A stretch of DNA of 64,000 nt from UPXZ01 sp964568675. Its GTDB lineage: Bacteria; Bacteroidota; Bacteroidia; Bacteroidales; Paludibacteraceae. Position 1 is the stretch's first letter. Every line of letters starts with the position of its first letter. The position numbers and the translations under genes are program-made. The notes below the pieces were generated by a model. It was not told the origin of the DNA. It made no database searches and was given only the letters and a program-made list of their open reading frames with translations. Positions 9,212 through 18,141 of the stretch are shown here, one piece after another. The stretch is from assembly GCA_964568675.1 (NCBI GenBank), contig CAZMQV010000008.1, forward strand, positions 1 to 64,000, given 5' to 3'.

Positions 9212-9239
9212 TTGTTTTGTGTCGAGTGTGGATTGATTT

Positions 9240-9248
9240 GCAAATCTA
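9240..9248 (-). promoter_or_regulatory. pbpC promoter, -7 element
   Basis: TAGATTTGC on the minus strand matches TAnnTTTGC and would start transcription about 20-25 bases before the ATG at 9211. A -33 element is not clear. Confidence 0.45.
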
Positions 9249-9483
9249 ATTCATTTAAGCGAAAATATAGTAGCTTGAATCCTAAAATCTTTGCTGTTTC
9301 TACAAAAAGTATGCGAAATAAAATATGCAAAACGGATACGGCAAGTAGATTATGCCAAATCACATATCTCCTGGCTTTATCACTTTTTTTTGACCTGTTT
9401 TGTATTCGGCTGATAATGAGTGATGTATGGTTTGTGGAACGCCGTTTTTGATGTGCCGACATAAAAAATCTTATCTTTAGAGT

Positions 9484-9739
9484 ATGTTTATACTCAAAAA
9501 GAAAAATCCAAGCGGTGTTATTAGTGTTCGGGTGATTGAAAAAAACAATAGTAAATACCGTGTTGTTTGAACCATTTGTAGCAGTTATGATGCGTCTGTG
9601 ATTGAAAATTATCACTTACAGGGTGAAAAATGGCTTTGCTGTTCGACCCTTGTTTTTGGAAAAACCTGTAGGGTATCCCGATGATAAAGACATGAAACAG
9701 TTGTTCAGGTTAAAAACATTACAAAGCCCCGATTTCTAA
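9484..9739 (+). pseudogene. Decayed transposase remnant (IS1634/IS4-like N-terminus)
   Basis: From an ATG at 9484 the frame reads MFILKKKNPSGVISVRVIEK and then NNSKYRVV, and hits a TGA at 9568. The same frame continues past the stop as TICSSYDASVIENYHLQGEKW, where an intact copy would read on without a stop. This is the typical start of IS1634-type transposases as I remember them (M-F-x-R-x-K-x-N-x-SG-x-x-S-V-x-V-I-x-K...Y-x-V-V-K-T-I-G-x-S). After about 9650 the frame is lost. A frame reading EKPVGYPDDKDMKQLF runs to a TAA at 9737-9739, perhaps the far end of the same gene after an internal deletion. I saw no terminal inverted repeats. The rest of the 630-base gap (9212-9841) holds only promoter and terminator signals. 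Confidence 0.5.
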
Positions 9740-9748
9740 TAAAAACAT

Positions 9749-9782
9749 AAAACGAACCGGAAATAGCTCTCCGGTTCGTTTT
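9749..9782 (-). terminator. Terminator after the tryptophanase-like gene
   Basis: AAAACGAACCGG pairs perfectly with CCGGTTCGTTTT across a 10-base loop. On the minus strand the stem ends in T-rich sequence. It lies 60 bases past the stop codon at 9842. Confidence 0.8.
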
Positions 9783-9841
9783 GTATTAAATTCAAGAAAC
9801 GCTTGCAGGCGCTTCTGTGTGTTTGTGTTTTCGGAATTTGA

Positions 9842-11290
9842 TTATAAACTTTCGCCGAAGTCTTCTTTGAATTTCTGTACGAGTCGTTGAGGCCAGTCGT
9901 TCACCGGTTCCAATCCTCCCATAAAGAAGCGAAGTACAGGTGGTTCGTAAACAAATTTAAGTCCTCCAATGAGTTCGCGGTTCTGATAGAGCCAATCCAA
10001 GCGATCGATTACATATTTTATCTGCGAAAGTGTAAATACGCGGCGGGGCACCGCTAAGCGAACCAACTCCATATCCGCATAGGTTTCATTGCCATATTCG
10101 TCGCGCTGATTGGAGATGGAACCACGTTCCATGCCGCGTACGCCAGAAATGAGGAATAGGGCTGCCGCTAAGGCTCCTGCCGGGTATTGTGTTTGCGGGA
10201 TGTGGCTGCAAACTTGCATTGCGTCGATATGAGCGCCTAAAACTCCTGCGGGGCGAATCATCGGTACTCCTTTTTCGGTCAATGAATCCACGAGATATTT
10301 GATGAAAGTAGGGCTTTGCGAAATCATGGTTTCATCCAATGTTTCATACAACCCTACCGCCATTGCTTCTATTTCGCGAATTGAAATTCCACCGTAGGTG
10401 GTAAATCCTTCGTAGAGTGGCACCAGCGCTTCAAGTTCTTTGATAATCTCCGGACGGTCGGTGCAGATGCCGCCTCCGCGCGACGAGCTTATTTTTCGCG
10501 CTGAGAAATAACACAAATCTGCCATCGAAGTAAACGTGTGCAACACGGTTTTCATATCCGAGTTTTTAAATTCTTCTTCGCGCTGCAACACAAGGAACGC
10601 GTTTTCGCCAAGCAAGCTGCAATCGAGCACAAGGCGAATGCCGTATTTGTCGGCAAGCGCGCGCACATCGCGCATGTTCTGAACCGAAAATGGCTGACCA
10701 CCTATCAGGTTTGTCGAAGCTTCCATTCGGATAAATGGAATGTTTTTCGGTCCATGATGATTGATTACTTCTTCAAGTTTTTCGATATTCATGTTGCCCT
10801 TGAACGGGTGGTCGGAATTGATAACATAAGCTTCGTCGTAAAGCAACTCCACGATTTGACCACCTTTATCGGTGATGTGAGCCATAGCCGTAGTGAAATG
10901 ATAGTTCATTGGCACTAAACTGCCTTTGCGCACATAAGCCAGCGAAATGATATTCTCTGCGGCGCGTCCTTGGTGTACCGGAAGTAAATACTTTTTGCCC
11001 AGCACATCCTGAACTGCTTTTTCGAGCCTGTAGTAGCTTTGTGAGCCGGCATAAGCATCGTCAGCGTGCATCATTGCCGCGAGCTGGTTGTCGCTCATGG
11101 CATTGGTGCCACTATCGGTGAGCATATCGAGAAATACGTCGCTTGTACTCAGGCGGAATGTGTTGTATCCGCCCTCGTAGAGTGCTTCAAGGCGGCGTTC
11201 GATGGGTACAAGGTGGAGTTTTTGTACAATACGGGTTTTGTGTAGTTCGAGAGGAATATTCTCTCCGCTGAAAAATTTAATTTCTTGCAT
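9842..11290 (-). CDS. Tryptophanase / tyrosine phenol-lyase family beta-eliminating lyase
   Basis: This PLP enzyme of 482 residues would cleave tryptophan (to indole, pyruvate and ammonia) or a related amino acid such as tyrosine. The PLP lysine is in YFSARKISSSRGG (Lys266). The cofactor Asp is in LVLDCSLLGEN (Asp223), with the substrate region at DMLTDSGTNAMSDNQ and LPVHQGRAAENI. Length and motifs fit the family, but the sequence around the lysine (SARKISSSRGGG) differs from the SGKKD/SAKKD of classical TnaA and tyrosine phenol-lyase, so I leave the substrate open. It is a single-gene unit with its own promoter-like element and terminator. No tnaC-like leader or tnaB permease is visible. Confidence 0.85.
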   Translation of the reverse strand: MQEIKFFSGENIPLELHKTRIVQKLHLVPIERRLEALYEGGYNTFRLSTSDVFLDMLTDSGTNAMSDNQLAAMMHADDAYAGSQSYYRLEKAVQDVLGKKYLLPVHQGRAAENIISLAYVRKGSLVPMNYHFTTAMAHITDKGGQIVELLYDEAYVINSDHPFKGNMNIEKLEEVINHHGPKNIPFIRMEASTNLIGGQPFSVQNMRDVRALADKYGIRLVLDCSLLGENAFLVLQREEEFKNSDMKTVLHTFTSMADLCYFSARKISSSRGGGICTDRPEIIKELEALVPLYEGFTTYGGISIREIEAMAVGLYETLDETMISQSPTFIKYLVDSLTEKGVPMIRPAGVLGAHIDAMQVCSHIPQTQYPAGALAAALFLISGVRGMERGSISNQRDEYGNETYADMELVRLAVPRRVFTLSQIKYVIDRLDWLYQNRELIGGLKFVYEPPVLRFFMGGLEPVNDWPQRLVQKFKEDFGESL

Positions 11291-11404
11291 TCGTGTATTT
11301 TTTATTGTTTGTAAATTTCAAGGTTAGCTGTATAATTGGCTGAAAAATTGATAATCTAATGCCGTTCTACAAATTTGCACTGTTATTGAAAATGGGTTTA
11401 TTGT

Positions 11405-11413
11405 GCAAAGATA
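11405..11413 (-). promoter_or_regulatory. Promoter -7 element for the tryptophanase-like gene
   Basis: TATCTTTGC on the minus strand matches TAnnTTTGC. It would give a leader of about 105 bases. The 283-base gap between priA and this gene holds no convincing coding frame. Confidence 0.45.
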
Positions 11414-11573
11414 TTATTTTATTTGATAAAAATCAGTTTAAAAGAAATATATTTAGCTATAATGATGGTGATGTGATAAGTGTGATGTCTCATGCGCGTC
11501 GAAATACGAACTTCGGAGTTTATTCTGAAAATAATCTGCGCAACATTCGCCCACATTTGCGGCATCAGAATGT

Positions 11574-14030
11574 TTACATCGGATCGATGTCCAGGCTGAT
11601 TCTGACGGACTTGTACGCTTGATGAGCTTGTATCGATTTCGTCATGAAGCGCAATACCTCTTTTGCTTTCTCAGGCGACGCGCTCAGTTCTATTTTCAAT
11701 AAGATGTTTTTGATGTAATAATTCTGAATACGCGAAATAATTGGAATGTTTGGTCCAATCACTCGATTGCCAAAATACCCGCGCATTTGATTGCACAAGT
11801 CGTTTGCCGCTTTTTCTACCGTGTTGAACTCGCGGTGTCGGAGTGTGATTTCTATCATTCTGAAATAAGGCGGATAGTTAAATGCTTTTCTTTCGGCGCA
11901 TTGTGTGTTGAACATCGCGAGATAATCGTTGGCTATTACTTGTTTTATAATCGGATGGTCGGGGGTGGAGGTTTGCAATACCACAGTTCCGCGTTTGTTT
12001 TTCCTGCCTGCGCGTCCGCTCACCTGCGCCATCAGCTGGAATGCGTGTTCGTAAGCTCTGAAATCGGGAAAATTGAGCATGTTGTCGGCGTTTAGTATGC
12101 CTACCAGGCTTACTCGCTCGAAGTCAAGTCCTTTAGTTACCATTTGTGTGCCAATGAGTATGTCCACTTTTCCGCTTTCGAAGTCGGTAATAATCTTTTC
12201 ATACGATTTTTTAGCTCTTGTGGTATCTAAGTCCATTCTGGCAACTCGAGCTTTGGGATATAGGTCTTCTATTCCTTGTTCTATTTTTTCCGTGCCGAAT
12301 CCTCGGTTTTCAAGATTGGGCGTGTTGCATACGGGACAAAGCTCCGGAATATGCTCCGTGTAGCCACAATAGTGGCAAGTAAGTTTGTTCAGATACTTGT
12401 GAACGGTGAGCGATACATCGCAGTTTTTGCATTTAGGCACATAAGCGCAGGCTTTACATTCGAGCAGTGGCGCATAGCCGCGTCGGTTCTGAAACAGAAT
12501 GACTTGCTCGTGTAGGGCGAGCGCGTCGTTTATTTTCTCGAGGAGCAACGGAGAGAAATGTCCGGTCATTTCCTTTTTTCGATGTGCTTCTTTGGTATTT
12601 GCTATCAGTATGTCGGGCATTGCTATTTCGCGGAAACGTTGATTAAGTTCCACAAGCCCGAATTTGCCGGTTTGCGCGTTGTGATAAGTTTCTATTGCCG
12701 GTGTGGCTGAGCCAAGCAGTGTTTTTGCGCCGTGAAATGTAGCCAATACGATAGCCGCGTTGCGCGCGTTGTATCGTGGAGCCGGGTCATATTGTTTGTA
12801 GCTGCTTTCATGCTCTTCGTCCACTATCACCAAGCCAAGTTGTCTGAACGGAACAAAAATGGATGATCGTGCGCCTATTACCACTTCGTAGCCTTTGTCG
12901 GTCAAGAGGCTGTTCCATATTTCCACCCTTTCGGCATCCGAGAAGCGGGAGTGATATACCGCGAGTTTGTTTCCAAAAATTCGTTTCAATCGCGAAGTGA
13001 GCTGTGTGGTTAGCGCTATTTCGGGTACAAGATAGAGTACTTGTTTTTTCTCTTTCAATACCTGCTGTATGAGGTGAATGTAAATCTCGGTTTTGCCGCT
13101 TGATGTTACTCCGTGAAGCAATACCGTGTTTTTGGAGGCAAATTGCTTGTTTATTTCTACGAAAGCTTCTTGTTGGAACTCGTTCAGCGGGTTGGGATTC
13201 TCGGTATGCAAAACCGTTTTGTCCAAGCGCCCGATTTCTTTCAGGTATATTTCCAAAATACCTTTTTCCGTTAATGATTTCAGAACCGAATCGCCCACGC
13301 TTGCTTTTTCTAAAAGATCTTTTTTAGAAACTTCCATCGAGTTTTTTGCTGAAAGACATTTTGAAAGGTCGAGGTACTTCATTAGCAAATCGAGCTGTTT
13401 GGGCGAACGCTTAAGCTCGGTAAATATCTCGCGGAGTCTTTCCTCCGCGATTGCCTCTTGCGCTATTCGAACGTAGCTTGCGGTTTTTGGGCGGTATTTT
13501 TCATTCAATTCTTCACTCACTTCTATCAAATCTTGCTCCATTAGTCGTTTCAAGATAGGCATGGAAGTTTTTATACCGGTCAGCTTGGTGAGGTCGGAAA
13601 TGGTGTGTGTGTGTCCGTCGGCAAGCACATCTATTATTTTTTGTTCGTTTGCAGTGAGTGTTATTTCGCCGTCGAAGTCGGGACGAACGCGCACAAGCGT
13701 TTCGCTTTCGAGTTTTAGTCCCGACGGAATTGCCGCCTGATATACTTCGCCTATGTATGACTGGTAGTAGCTACTCATCCAGTTCCAGAATTTCAGTTGC
13801 GGATGTCGCAAAATCGGATATGGGTCGAGTAGGCAGATTATTTCTTTGGCCTCATAGAGTTCCGGTTTGTTGCTGTGAATGAGGCATACAATGGCGGTGT
13901 GCATCTTGTTTTTGCCAAACGGCACCACCACGCGCATGCCTATTGATACCTGGTTTACCCATTCGTCGGGCACGATGTAGGTAAACGTGTTGTCGAGTGG
14001 AAGCGGAACTATGACGTCAATGTATTTCAT
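11574..14030 (-). CDS. priA: Primosomal protein N' (replication restart helicase)
   Basis: PriA recognises stalled forks and reloads the replicative helicase. The 818-residue protein has the N-terminal 3'-binding domain (VIVPLPLDNTFTY and MRVVVPFG). The helicase core follows with Walker A GVTSSGKTEI, Walker B VDEEHESSYKQ, GSATPAIE, and GTQMVTKGLDFERVSLVGIL. The zinc region inserted between the helicase lobes has paired cysteines: CKACAYVPKCKNC, CHYCGY and CPVC. All expected elements are present. It uses the ATG at 14030 and is read alone on the minus strand. Confidence 0.96.
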   Translation of the reverse strand: MKYIDVIVPLPLDNTFTYIVPDEWVNQVSIGMRVVVPFGKNKMHTAIVCLIHSNKPELYEAKEIICLLDPYPILRHPQLKFWNWMSSYYQSYIGEVYQAAIPSGLKLESETLVRVRPDFDGEITLTANEQKIIDVLADGHTHTISDLTKLTGIKTSMPILKRLMEQDLIEVSEELNEKYRPKTASYVRIAQEAIAEERLREIFTELKRSPKQLDLLMKYLDLSKCLSAKNSMEVSKKDLLEKASVGDSVLKSLTEKGILEIYLKEIGRLDKTVLHTENPNPLNEFQQEAFVEINKQFASKNTVLLHGVTSSGKTEIYIHLIQQVLKEKKQVLYLVPEIALTTQLTSRLKRIFGNKLAVYHSRFSDAERVEIWNSLLTDKGYEVVIGARSSIFVPFRQLGLVIVDEEHESSYKQYDPAPRYNARNAAIVLATFHGAKTLLGSATPAIETYHNAQTGKFGLVELNQRFREIAMPDILIANTKEAHRKKEMTGHFSPLLLEKINDALALHEQVILFQNRRGYAPLLECKACAYVPKCKNCDVSLTVHKYLNKLTCHYCGYTEHIPELCPVCNTPNLENRGFGTEKIEQGIEDLYPKARVARMDLDTTRAKKSYEKIITDFESGKVDILIGTQMVTKGLDFERVSLVGILNADNMLNFPDFRAYEHAFQLMAQVSGRAGRKNKRGTVVLQTSTPDHPIIKQVIANDYLAMFNTQCAERKAFNYPPYFRMIEITLRHREFNTVEKAANDLCNQMRGYFGNRVIGPNIPIISRIQNYYIKNILLKIELSASPEKAKEVLRFMTKSIQAHQAYKSVRISLDIDPM

Positions 14031-14191
14031 GAAATTATATTGTAAAAAATGAATGACTCCCCTGCTAAATGAGGTGGAATCGCAATGATATGCCGACTTG
14101 CGCGTTTTGTGAAGTTGCGCGTCAATTTGTTTTTTTTAGAAACAAACAATGATAAGTATTGACTACAATATGTTTTTTTTTGATGTGTCAA

Positions 14192-14225
14192 TTTGTCTTT
14201 TGCTTTGTTTCGGTGTTATATTTGC
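14192..14225 (+). promoter_or_regulatory. Promoter of the HD-domain gene
   Basis: TTTG (14192-14195), 21 bases, then TATATTTGC (14217-14225) gives a near-consensus Bacteroidota promoter about 60 bases before the ATG. Confidence 0.55.
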
Positions 14226-14287
14226 ATTCAAATACAAATGTAAGGATTTTGAGTAAAAAAATGAAATTAAAATAAATGTAATAACGT

Positions 14288-14824
14288 ATGAATCCGATAG
14301 AAATAATAGAAAAGCACTACGATAGTTCAAGTGAATTGTATCGTATCCTGATTACGCATAGCATGCAAGTGCGCGATAAAGCTTTGGATATCATTGCTCG
14401 GCATCCCGAATTGGGCGCCGACAAGCAGTTTGTTGGCGAAGCGGCTATGCTACACGATATAGGCATTTACCTAACCAACGCTCCGGGTATTCAGTGTTTT
14501 GGCACACATCAATATATCGAGCATGGATATTTGGGTGCGGCAATCGTTTTGAGCGAGGGTTATCCGCGTCATTCGCTGGTGTGTGAGCGGCACACGGGCA
14601 CCGGTTTGAGTGTCGATTGGATAGTGAAAAACAAGCTTCCTTTGCCGCTACGCGAACTGAAACCCGTTTCAATCGAAGAGCAGCTTATTTGTTATGCCGA
14701 TAAATTCTTTTCAAAAACCAAGTTGAATCAAGAGCAGAAGCTGGAGCGGATTGTAGATAAAATGCGGAAATTTAGCGAATCGAATGTGCAACAATTTTTA
14801 GCATGGCACGAGAAATTTTCATGA
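14288..14824 (+). CDS. HD-domain phosphohydrolase-like protein
   Basis: The 178-residue protein carries the metal-binding HD pattern. The first His is in THSMQV (about residue 24), HD is in AAMLHDIG (about 54-57), further histidines are in HQYIEHGYLGA and CERHTG, and a distal Asp is in CYADKFFSK. HD proteins hydrolyse phosphoester bonds in nucleotides. This short stand-alone form is common in Bacteroidota and often annotated as an uncharacterised HDIG-domain protein. The substrate is unknown. It has its own promoter and is followed by the small winged-helix gene after 168 bases. Confidence 0.8.
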   Translation: MNPIEIIEKHYDSSSELYRILITHSMQVRDKALDIIARHPELGADKQFVGEAAMLHDIGIYLTNAPGIQCFGTHQYIEHGYLGAAIVLSEGYPRHSLVCERHTGTGLSVDWIVKNKLPLPLRELKPVSIEEQLICYADKFFSKTKLNQEQKLERIVDKMRKFSESNVQQFLAWHEKFS

Positions 14825-14916
14825 TTTCAGCGGCTAATAACATTAATTGCAACAGAATGAGAGAGTTAAAAACGTTAAAATTGTTGAAATAATTGCACGT
14901 TTTATATCTACTTGTG

Positions 14917-14946
14917 TTGTATAACATATTATTTTACTAATTTTGC
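14917..14946 (+). promoter_or_regulatory. Promoter of the small winged-helix gene
   Basis: TTG (14917-14919), 18 bases, then TAATTTTGC (14938-14946) fits the Bacteroidota consensus. It shows that the coding start is the ATG at 14993, not an earlier in-frame start. Confidence 0.6.
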
Positions 14947-14992
14947 ACCCGAAACAGAAAACAAATTCAATATTATACAAAAACAAAAAATT

Positions 14993-15190
14993 ATGTTTAC
15001 TGAAAAAATCGGAACAAGTGCAGGTTTAGTTTGGGCTGCATTGGAAAATGGTGAATTGGAAGTGAAAGCTGTAAAAAAAGCTACCAAATTGACTGAAAAA
15101 GATTTAAATCTGGCTTTAGGATGGTTGGCACGCGAAGGTAAAGTAAGCTTCAGAGAAGTTGAAAAAGACCTTTTTATCGCGTTGATTTAA
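14993..15190 (+). CDS. Small winged-helix domain protein (DUF2582-like)
   Basis: The 65-residue protein (MFTEKIGTSAGLVWAALENG... ending LFIALI) fits the small winged helix-turn-helix family common in Bacteroidota and archaea. The TSAGLVWAALE start, the helix pair VKAVKKATKLTEKDLNLALGW and the wing EGKVSFREVEKDLFI are the usual elements. Its role is unknown; a small DNA-binding or adaptor protein is plausible. It has its own promoter and a strong terminator at 15210-15245, so it should be expressed as a short single-gene transcript. Confidence 0.8.
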   Translation: MFTEKIGTSAGLVWAALENGELEVKAVKKATKLTEKDLNLALGWLAREGKVSFREVEKDLFIALI

Positions 15191-15209
15191 TTATCAGAAC
15201 GAAATTTAT

Positions 15210-15245
15210 AAGAAAAGGGGTTGGCGTTTGTCAATCCCTTTTCTT
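15210..15245. terminator. Terminator after the winged-helix gene
   Basis: AAGAAAAGGGGTTG pairs with CAATCCCTTTTCTT (one G-T pair) across an 8-base loop, followed by T-rich sequence. It lies between convergent genes and may serve both. Confidence 0.8.
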
Positions 15246-15315
15246 GTATTCTGAAATACGAGAAAGAGGGTGAGACCGCCAAATGGCTTGTAGCAGCTTA
15301 TGATATGAAAATCGG

Positions 15316-16944
15316 TTATTTACAGACAATTATTTTTTCGGACAAAACTTGCTTGTCAGTGATGAGCTGTATGAAGTATATGTCTTTTTGGTCGATTCGA
15401 AAAGTCTCGGATAGTGTTCCATCCACTTTTTTTGTCAAAATAAGATTACCAATAGAATTGAATATCTGAATTTTCTTTACAAATAAATTTGAAGTTACAG
15501 TGAAATTCCCATCCGAAGGATTGGGGAAAATCTGAATATTCTTGTTGTGAGTATTTAGAGAACTGATGTCGGAGATTAGCGAAAGCGCGTTGAAGGCATT
15601 GATTCGTCCATGTCCATAATATTTGTCCCAGCCGGGAGTGTCTTCGCTCGGGTTTCCCACCAAGTCTTCAGCCGTTTGTTCGATAATCGATTTTATTTGA
15701 GCAGGTGTTCTTGATTGGCTTTGAGCAAGCAGTAGGGCGGCAACGCCAGTAACATGTGGTGTCGCTTGCGATGTGCCTCCCCAATAAAAGTTGTAGTTGG
15801 AGTTTGATTGATAATTCAATCCATAAATGTAATTGCCCGGAGCCACTGCCGAAATGTGGTTTCCGTAATTGCTTCCGCTGCTTGGTTTCCAATAAAATGG
15901 ACACGAACGGGTGTCGTCCGGATTGGTGGATCCTACTGCAATGACACCGGGATATGCCGCAGGATAATAAATGGTTTCGGAGTTGGTGTTCATCATGCAA
16001 GCAACTACAACAACATTCTTATTCAGCGCATAGCCTATTGCGTTTTGAAGCGTGGTGGAGCTTCCAGTGCCTCCTAATGACAAGTTGATTATCTTTGCTC
16101 CATTGTCCACCGCATAGTAGATGGCGCTTGCCCACCACGAGTAATAGCCAAAACTTGTTTTGTCTGTTGCTTTTAATATCATCAGCTTGCAATTCCAGTC
16201 AACACCCGCGTAGCCTATCGAATTATTTCCATTGGCTCCAATGATGCCTGCTACATTGGTGCCGTGTCCGTTGTCGTCTGTGGGATTGTTGTCATTGTTC
16301 GCAAAGTCCCAGCCCATTCTGTCATCTTTGTAGCCGTTGTTGTCGTCGTCAAGGTCATTGTCACATAGTTCATCGTAATTAATCCATATTCTTCCTGCAA
16401 GTTCGGGGTGATCCAGTTTTACACCGCTATCAATTATTGCCACTATCACTGTGCTATCGCCCTGACTGATACTCCATGCTTTTTCCATGTCGATGTCGGC
16501 GCCTTCAAGAGCGGTGGTAAACGAAAATACGCCACTGTTTTTTAAACTCCATTGTCTGTAATAGAAGTTGTCGTTGGGCGAAACGCCATGCTCGCCACCC
16601 GAAGAGCCTTTGTAGTCGGGCTCGGCATAGTCAATCATGCCGGTCAGATATAATTCATCCATTGCTTGCCGGATATCTGTACTTCCCGGAAACTTGATGG
16701 TGAATAATTTACTGTCGTTTTCTTTGTTGGCGTTGAGTTTGTTGATAGCTACGGTTTTGTATTTTTGGGCGATGGCGTTGAGTTTGTTGACCTTTAGTTT
16801 TTTTTGATTTACAAAAGATTTTCCGGTTGAGGAGGTGTTATCTTTGAATTTTACAATGATTTGATCGGTCTGGTCGTAGCTTTGCCCAAATGTTGCGATG
16901 CAACAAAAAAGCGCGAATGTCAATATTTTCAATCTCTTTCTCAT
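15316..16944 (-). CDS. Secreted subtilisin-like (S8) serine protease with T9SS tail
   Basis: The 542-residue precursor begins with a signal peptide (MRKRLKILTFALFCCIATFG). A propeptide-like region (about 25-110) contains DQIIVKFKD. The S8 catalytic domain has Asp172 (AIIDSGVKLDHPE), His227 (DNGHGTNVAG) and Ser392 (GGTSQATPHVTG). An acidic DNDLDDDNNGYKDD loop probably binds calcium. The last ~75 residues (IQIFPNPSDGNFTV...EKIIVCK) are a type A T9SS sorting domain, so the enzyme should cross the outer membrane by T9SS. I chose the ATG at 16944 because it begins directly at the signal peptide; a frame reaching 17010 adds a charged non-signal stretch. Confidence 0.93.
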   Translation of the reverse strand: MRKRLKILTFALFCCIATFGQSYDQTDQIIVKFKDNTSSTGKSFVNQKKLKVNKLNAIAQKYKTVAINKLNANKENDSKLFTIKFPGSTDIRQAMDELYLTGMIDYAEPDYKGSSGGEHGVSPNDNFYYRQWSLKNSGVFSFTTALEGADIDMEKAWSISQGDSTVIVAIIDSGVKLDHPELAGRIWINYDELCDNDLDDDNNGYKDDRMGWDFANNDNNPTDDNGHGTNVAGIIGANGNNSIGYAGVDWNCKLMILKATDKTSFGYYSWWASAIYYAVDNGAKIINLSLGGTGSSTTLQNAIGYALNKNVVVVACMMNTNSETIYYPAAYPGVIAVGSTNPDDTRSCPFYWKPSSGSNYGNHISAVAPGNYIYGLNYQSNSNYNFYWGGTSQATPHVTGVAALLLAQSQSRTPAQIKSIIEQTAEDLVGNPSEDTPGWDKYYGHGRINAFNALSLISDISSLNTHNKNIQIFPNPSDGNFTVTSNLFVKKIQIFNSIGNLILTKKVDGTLSETFRIDQKDIYFIQLITDKQVLSEKIIVCK

Positions 16945-17181
16945 TTCTCTCTTTACTGTTTCTTTATGATTGGGGCAACCGCGCTTGTGCTTGCTTATAA
17001 TCGGTGGCACAAATGCGGATAAACAGCGTAGTCATCACATCGTTATGATAATATTATAATAAAAATGCGTGTGTTATTGTTCAGTGAAATTTAATAATAT
17101 ATGAGATTTGAAACTAAGTATTTCGAAACATCAGTTGTCATTGATTAATGTTGCTTTATTGTCTGATTTTTGAATTGTTGG

Positions 17182-17212
17182 ATTGGATTTTCGATTTTTA
17201 TTTCTATTTTTG
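17182..17212 (+). promoter_or_regulatory. Promoter of the phosphoesterase gene
   Basis: ATTG (17182-17185), 19 bases, then TATTTTTG (17205-17212). The spacing is exactly that of the Bacteroidota consensus, about 70 bases before the ATG. Confidence 0.55.
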
Positions 17213-17280
17213 TTTGTCAATAATTTATTCAAATCAAATGATTTGTTGCCAAACTCTGATTCATCTAAAAAAAATAAAAA

Positions 17281-18108
17281 ATGAAACTGAAATACTTACT
17301 CATTGCAATCGCGTTTTCGGTGCTAACTGCCTTTGCGGGTGGGAAATCGGAGAAAATCGTTATTCTCCATACGAATGACACACATAGTCAGGTGGAGCCT
17401 ATTGCAGGGAAAAACACCGGAGGCTATGCGCGCAGGATGGGTGTGATTAATGAAATAAGGAAAGTGGAGAAGCATGTGTTGTTGCTTGATGCAGGCGACT
17501 TTTCGCAAGGCACTCCTTATTTCAATTTCTACAACGGGCGCATTGAAGCGCATGCGCTGCGCATGATGGGTTACGATGCCATCACTTTTGGCAATCATGA
17601 GTTTGATAATGGCATGGATACACTTGCTGTGGTGCTACGCGATGCGAAATTGCCCATAGTGATTGCAAATTACGACTTGAGCAACACGCTTTTGAAAGAC
17701 CTTGTGGCGCCGTATAAGATTTTCAAAAAAGGAGGTGTGAAGATTGGCGTGTTTGGTATGGGTGTTAATCTCAATGGGCTTACGTTCAAAAAAAACATCG
17801 AAGGATTGATTTTGAAAGATCACATTAACACCGCTTTAGCTATGTCCGATTTCCTGAGAAACAAAAAGCAATGTGATGTGGTGATTTGCTTGTCGCATTT
17901 AGGTGTAACCAAACCCGAGAGTGAAGTTACGGATTATGAACTGGCGGCAGCTTCGCGCAATATCGATGTTATCATTGGTGGCCATTCACATAAGTTGATT
18001 GAAAATGAGAAAGTGAAAAATGCTGATGGGAAACCTGTGATAATCGCTCAGATGGGCAAAAGCGGTGTGAATTTGGGGCGTATTGACTTGAAGCTCGAAA
18101 AACCGTGA
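17281..18108 (+). CDS. Short 5'-nucleotidase-type metallophosphoesterase
   Basis: The 275-residue exported protein has a signal peptide (about 1-19) and the N-terminal metal-binding domain of 5'-nucleotidases. Motifs are LHTNDTHSQ, DAGDFSQGTP, TFGNHEFDNG, ICLSHLG and IGGHSH, so both metal sites look complete. The C-terminal nucleotidase (substrate-binding) domain of the full-length family is absent. In Bacteroides the two domains can be encoded by adjacent genes, but here the next gene is an unrelated one on the opposite strand. It could act on small phosphoesters in the periplasm or depend on a partner encoded elsewhere. Confidence 0.87.
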   Translation: MKLKYLLIAIAFSVLTAFAGGKSEKIVILHTNDTHSQVEPIAGKNTGGYARRMGVINEIRKVEKHVLLLDAGDFSQGTPYFNFYNGRIEAHALRMMGYDAITFGNHEFDNGMDTLAVVLRDAKLPIVIANYDLSNTLLKDLVAPYKIFKKGGVKIGVFGMGVNLNGLTFKKNIEGLILKDHINTALAMSDFLRNKKQCDVVICLSHLGVTKPESEVTDYELAAASRNIDVIIGGHSHKLIENEKVKNADGKPVIIAQMGKSGVNLGRIDLKLEKP

Positions 18109-18141
18109 GCGATGAAACGCGTTGTTCATTGCTGATGCTTC

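Noticed and set aside
11359..11622. Plus-strand frame of 87 codons between the tryptophanase-like gene and priA
   Set aside because: It overlaps the 3' end of priA and runs over the promoter element of the tryptophanase-like gene; composition is not protein-like.
18105..18141. Possible frameshift that truncates the 5'-nucleotidase-like gene
   Set aside because: No frame downstream reads as a nucleotidase C-terminal domain, and the next gene begins on the opposite strand almost at once.
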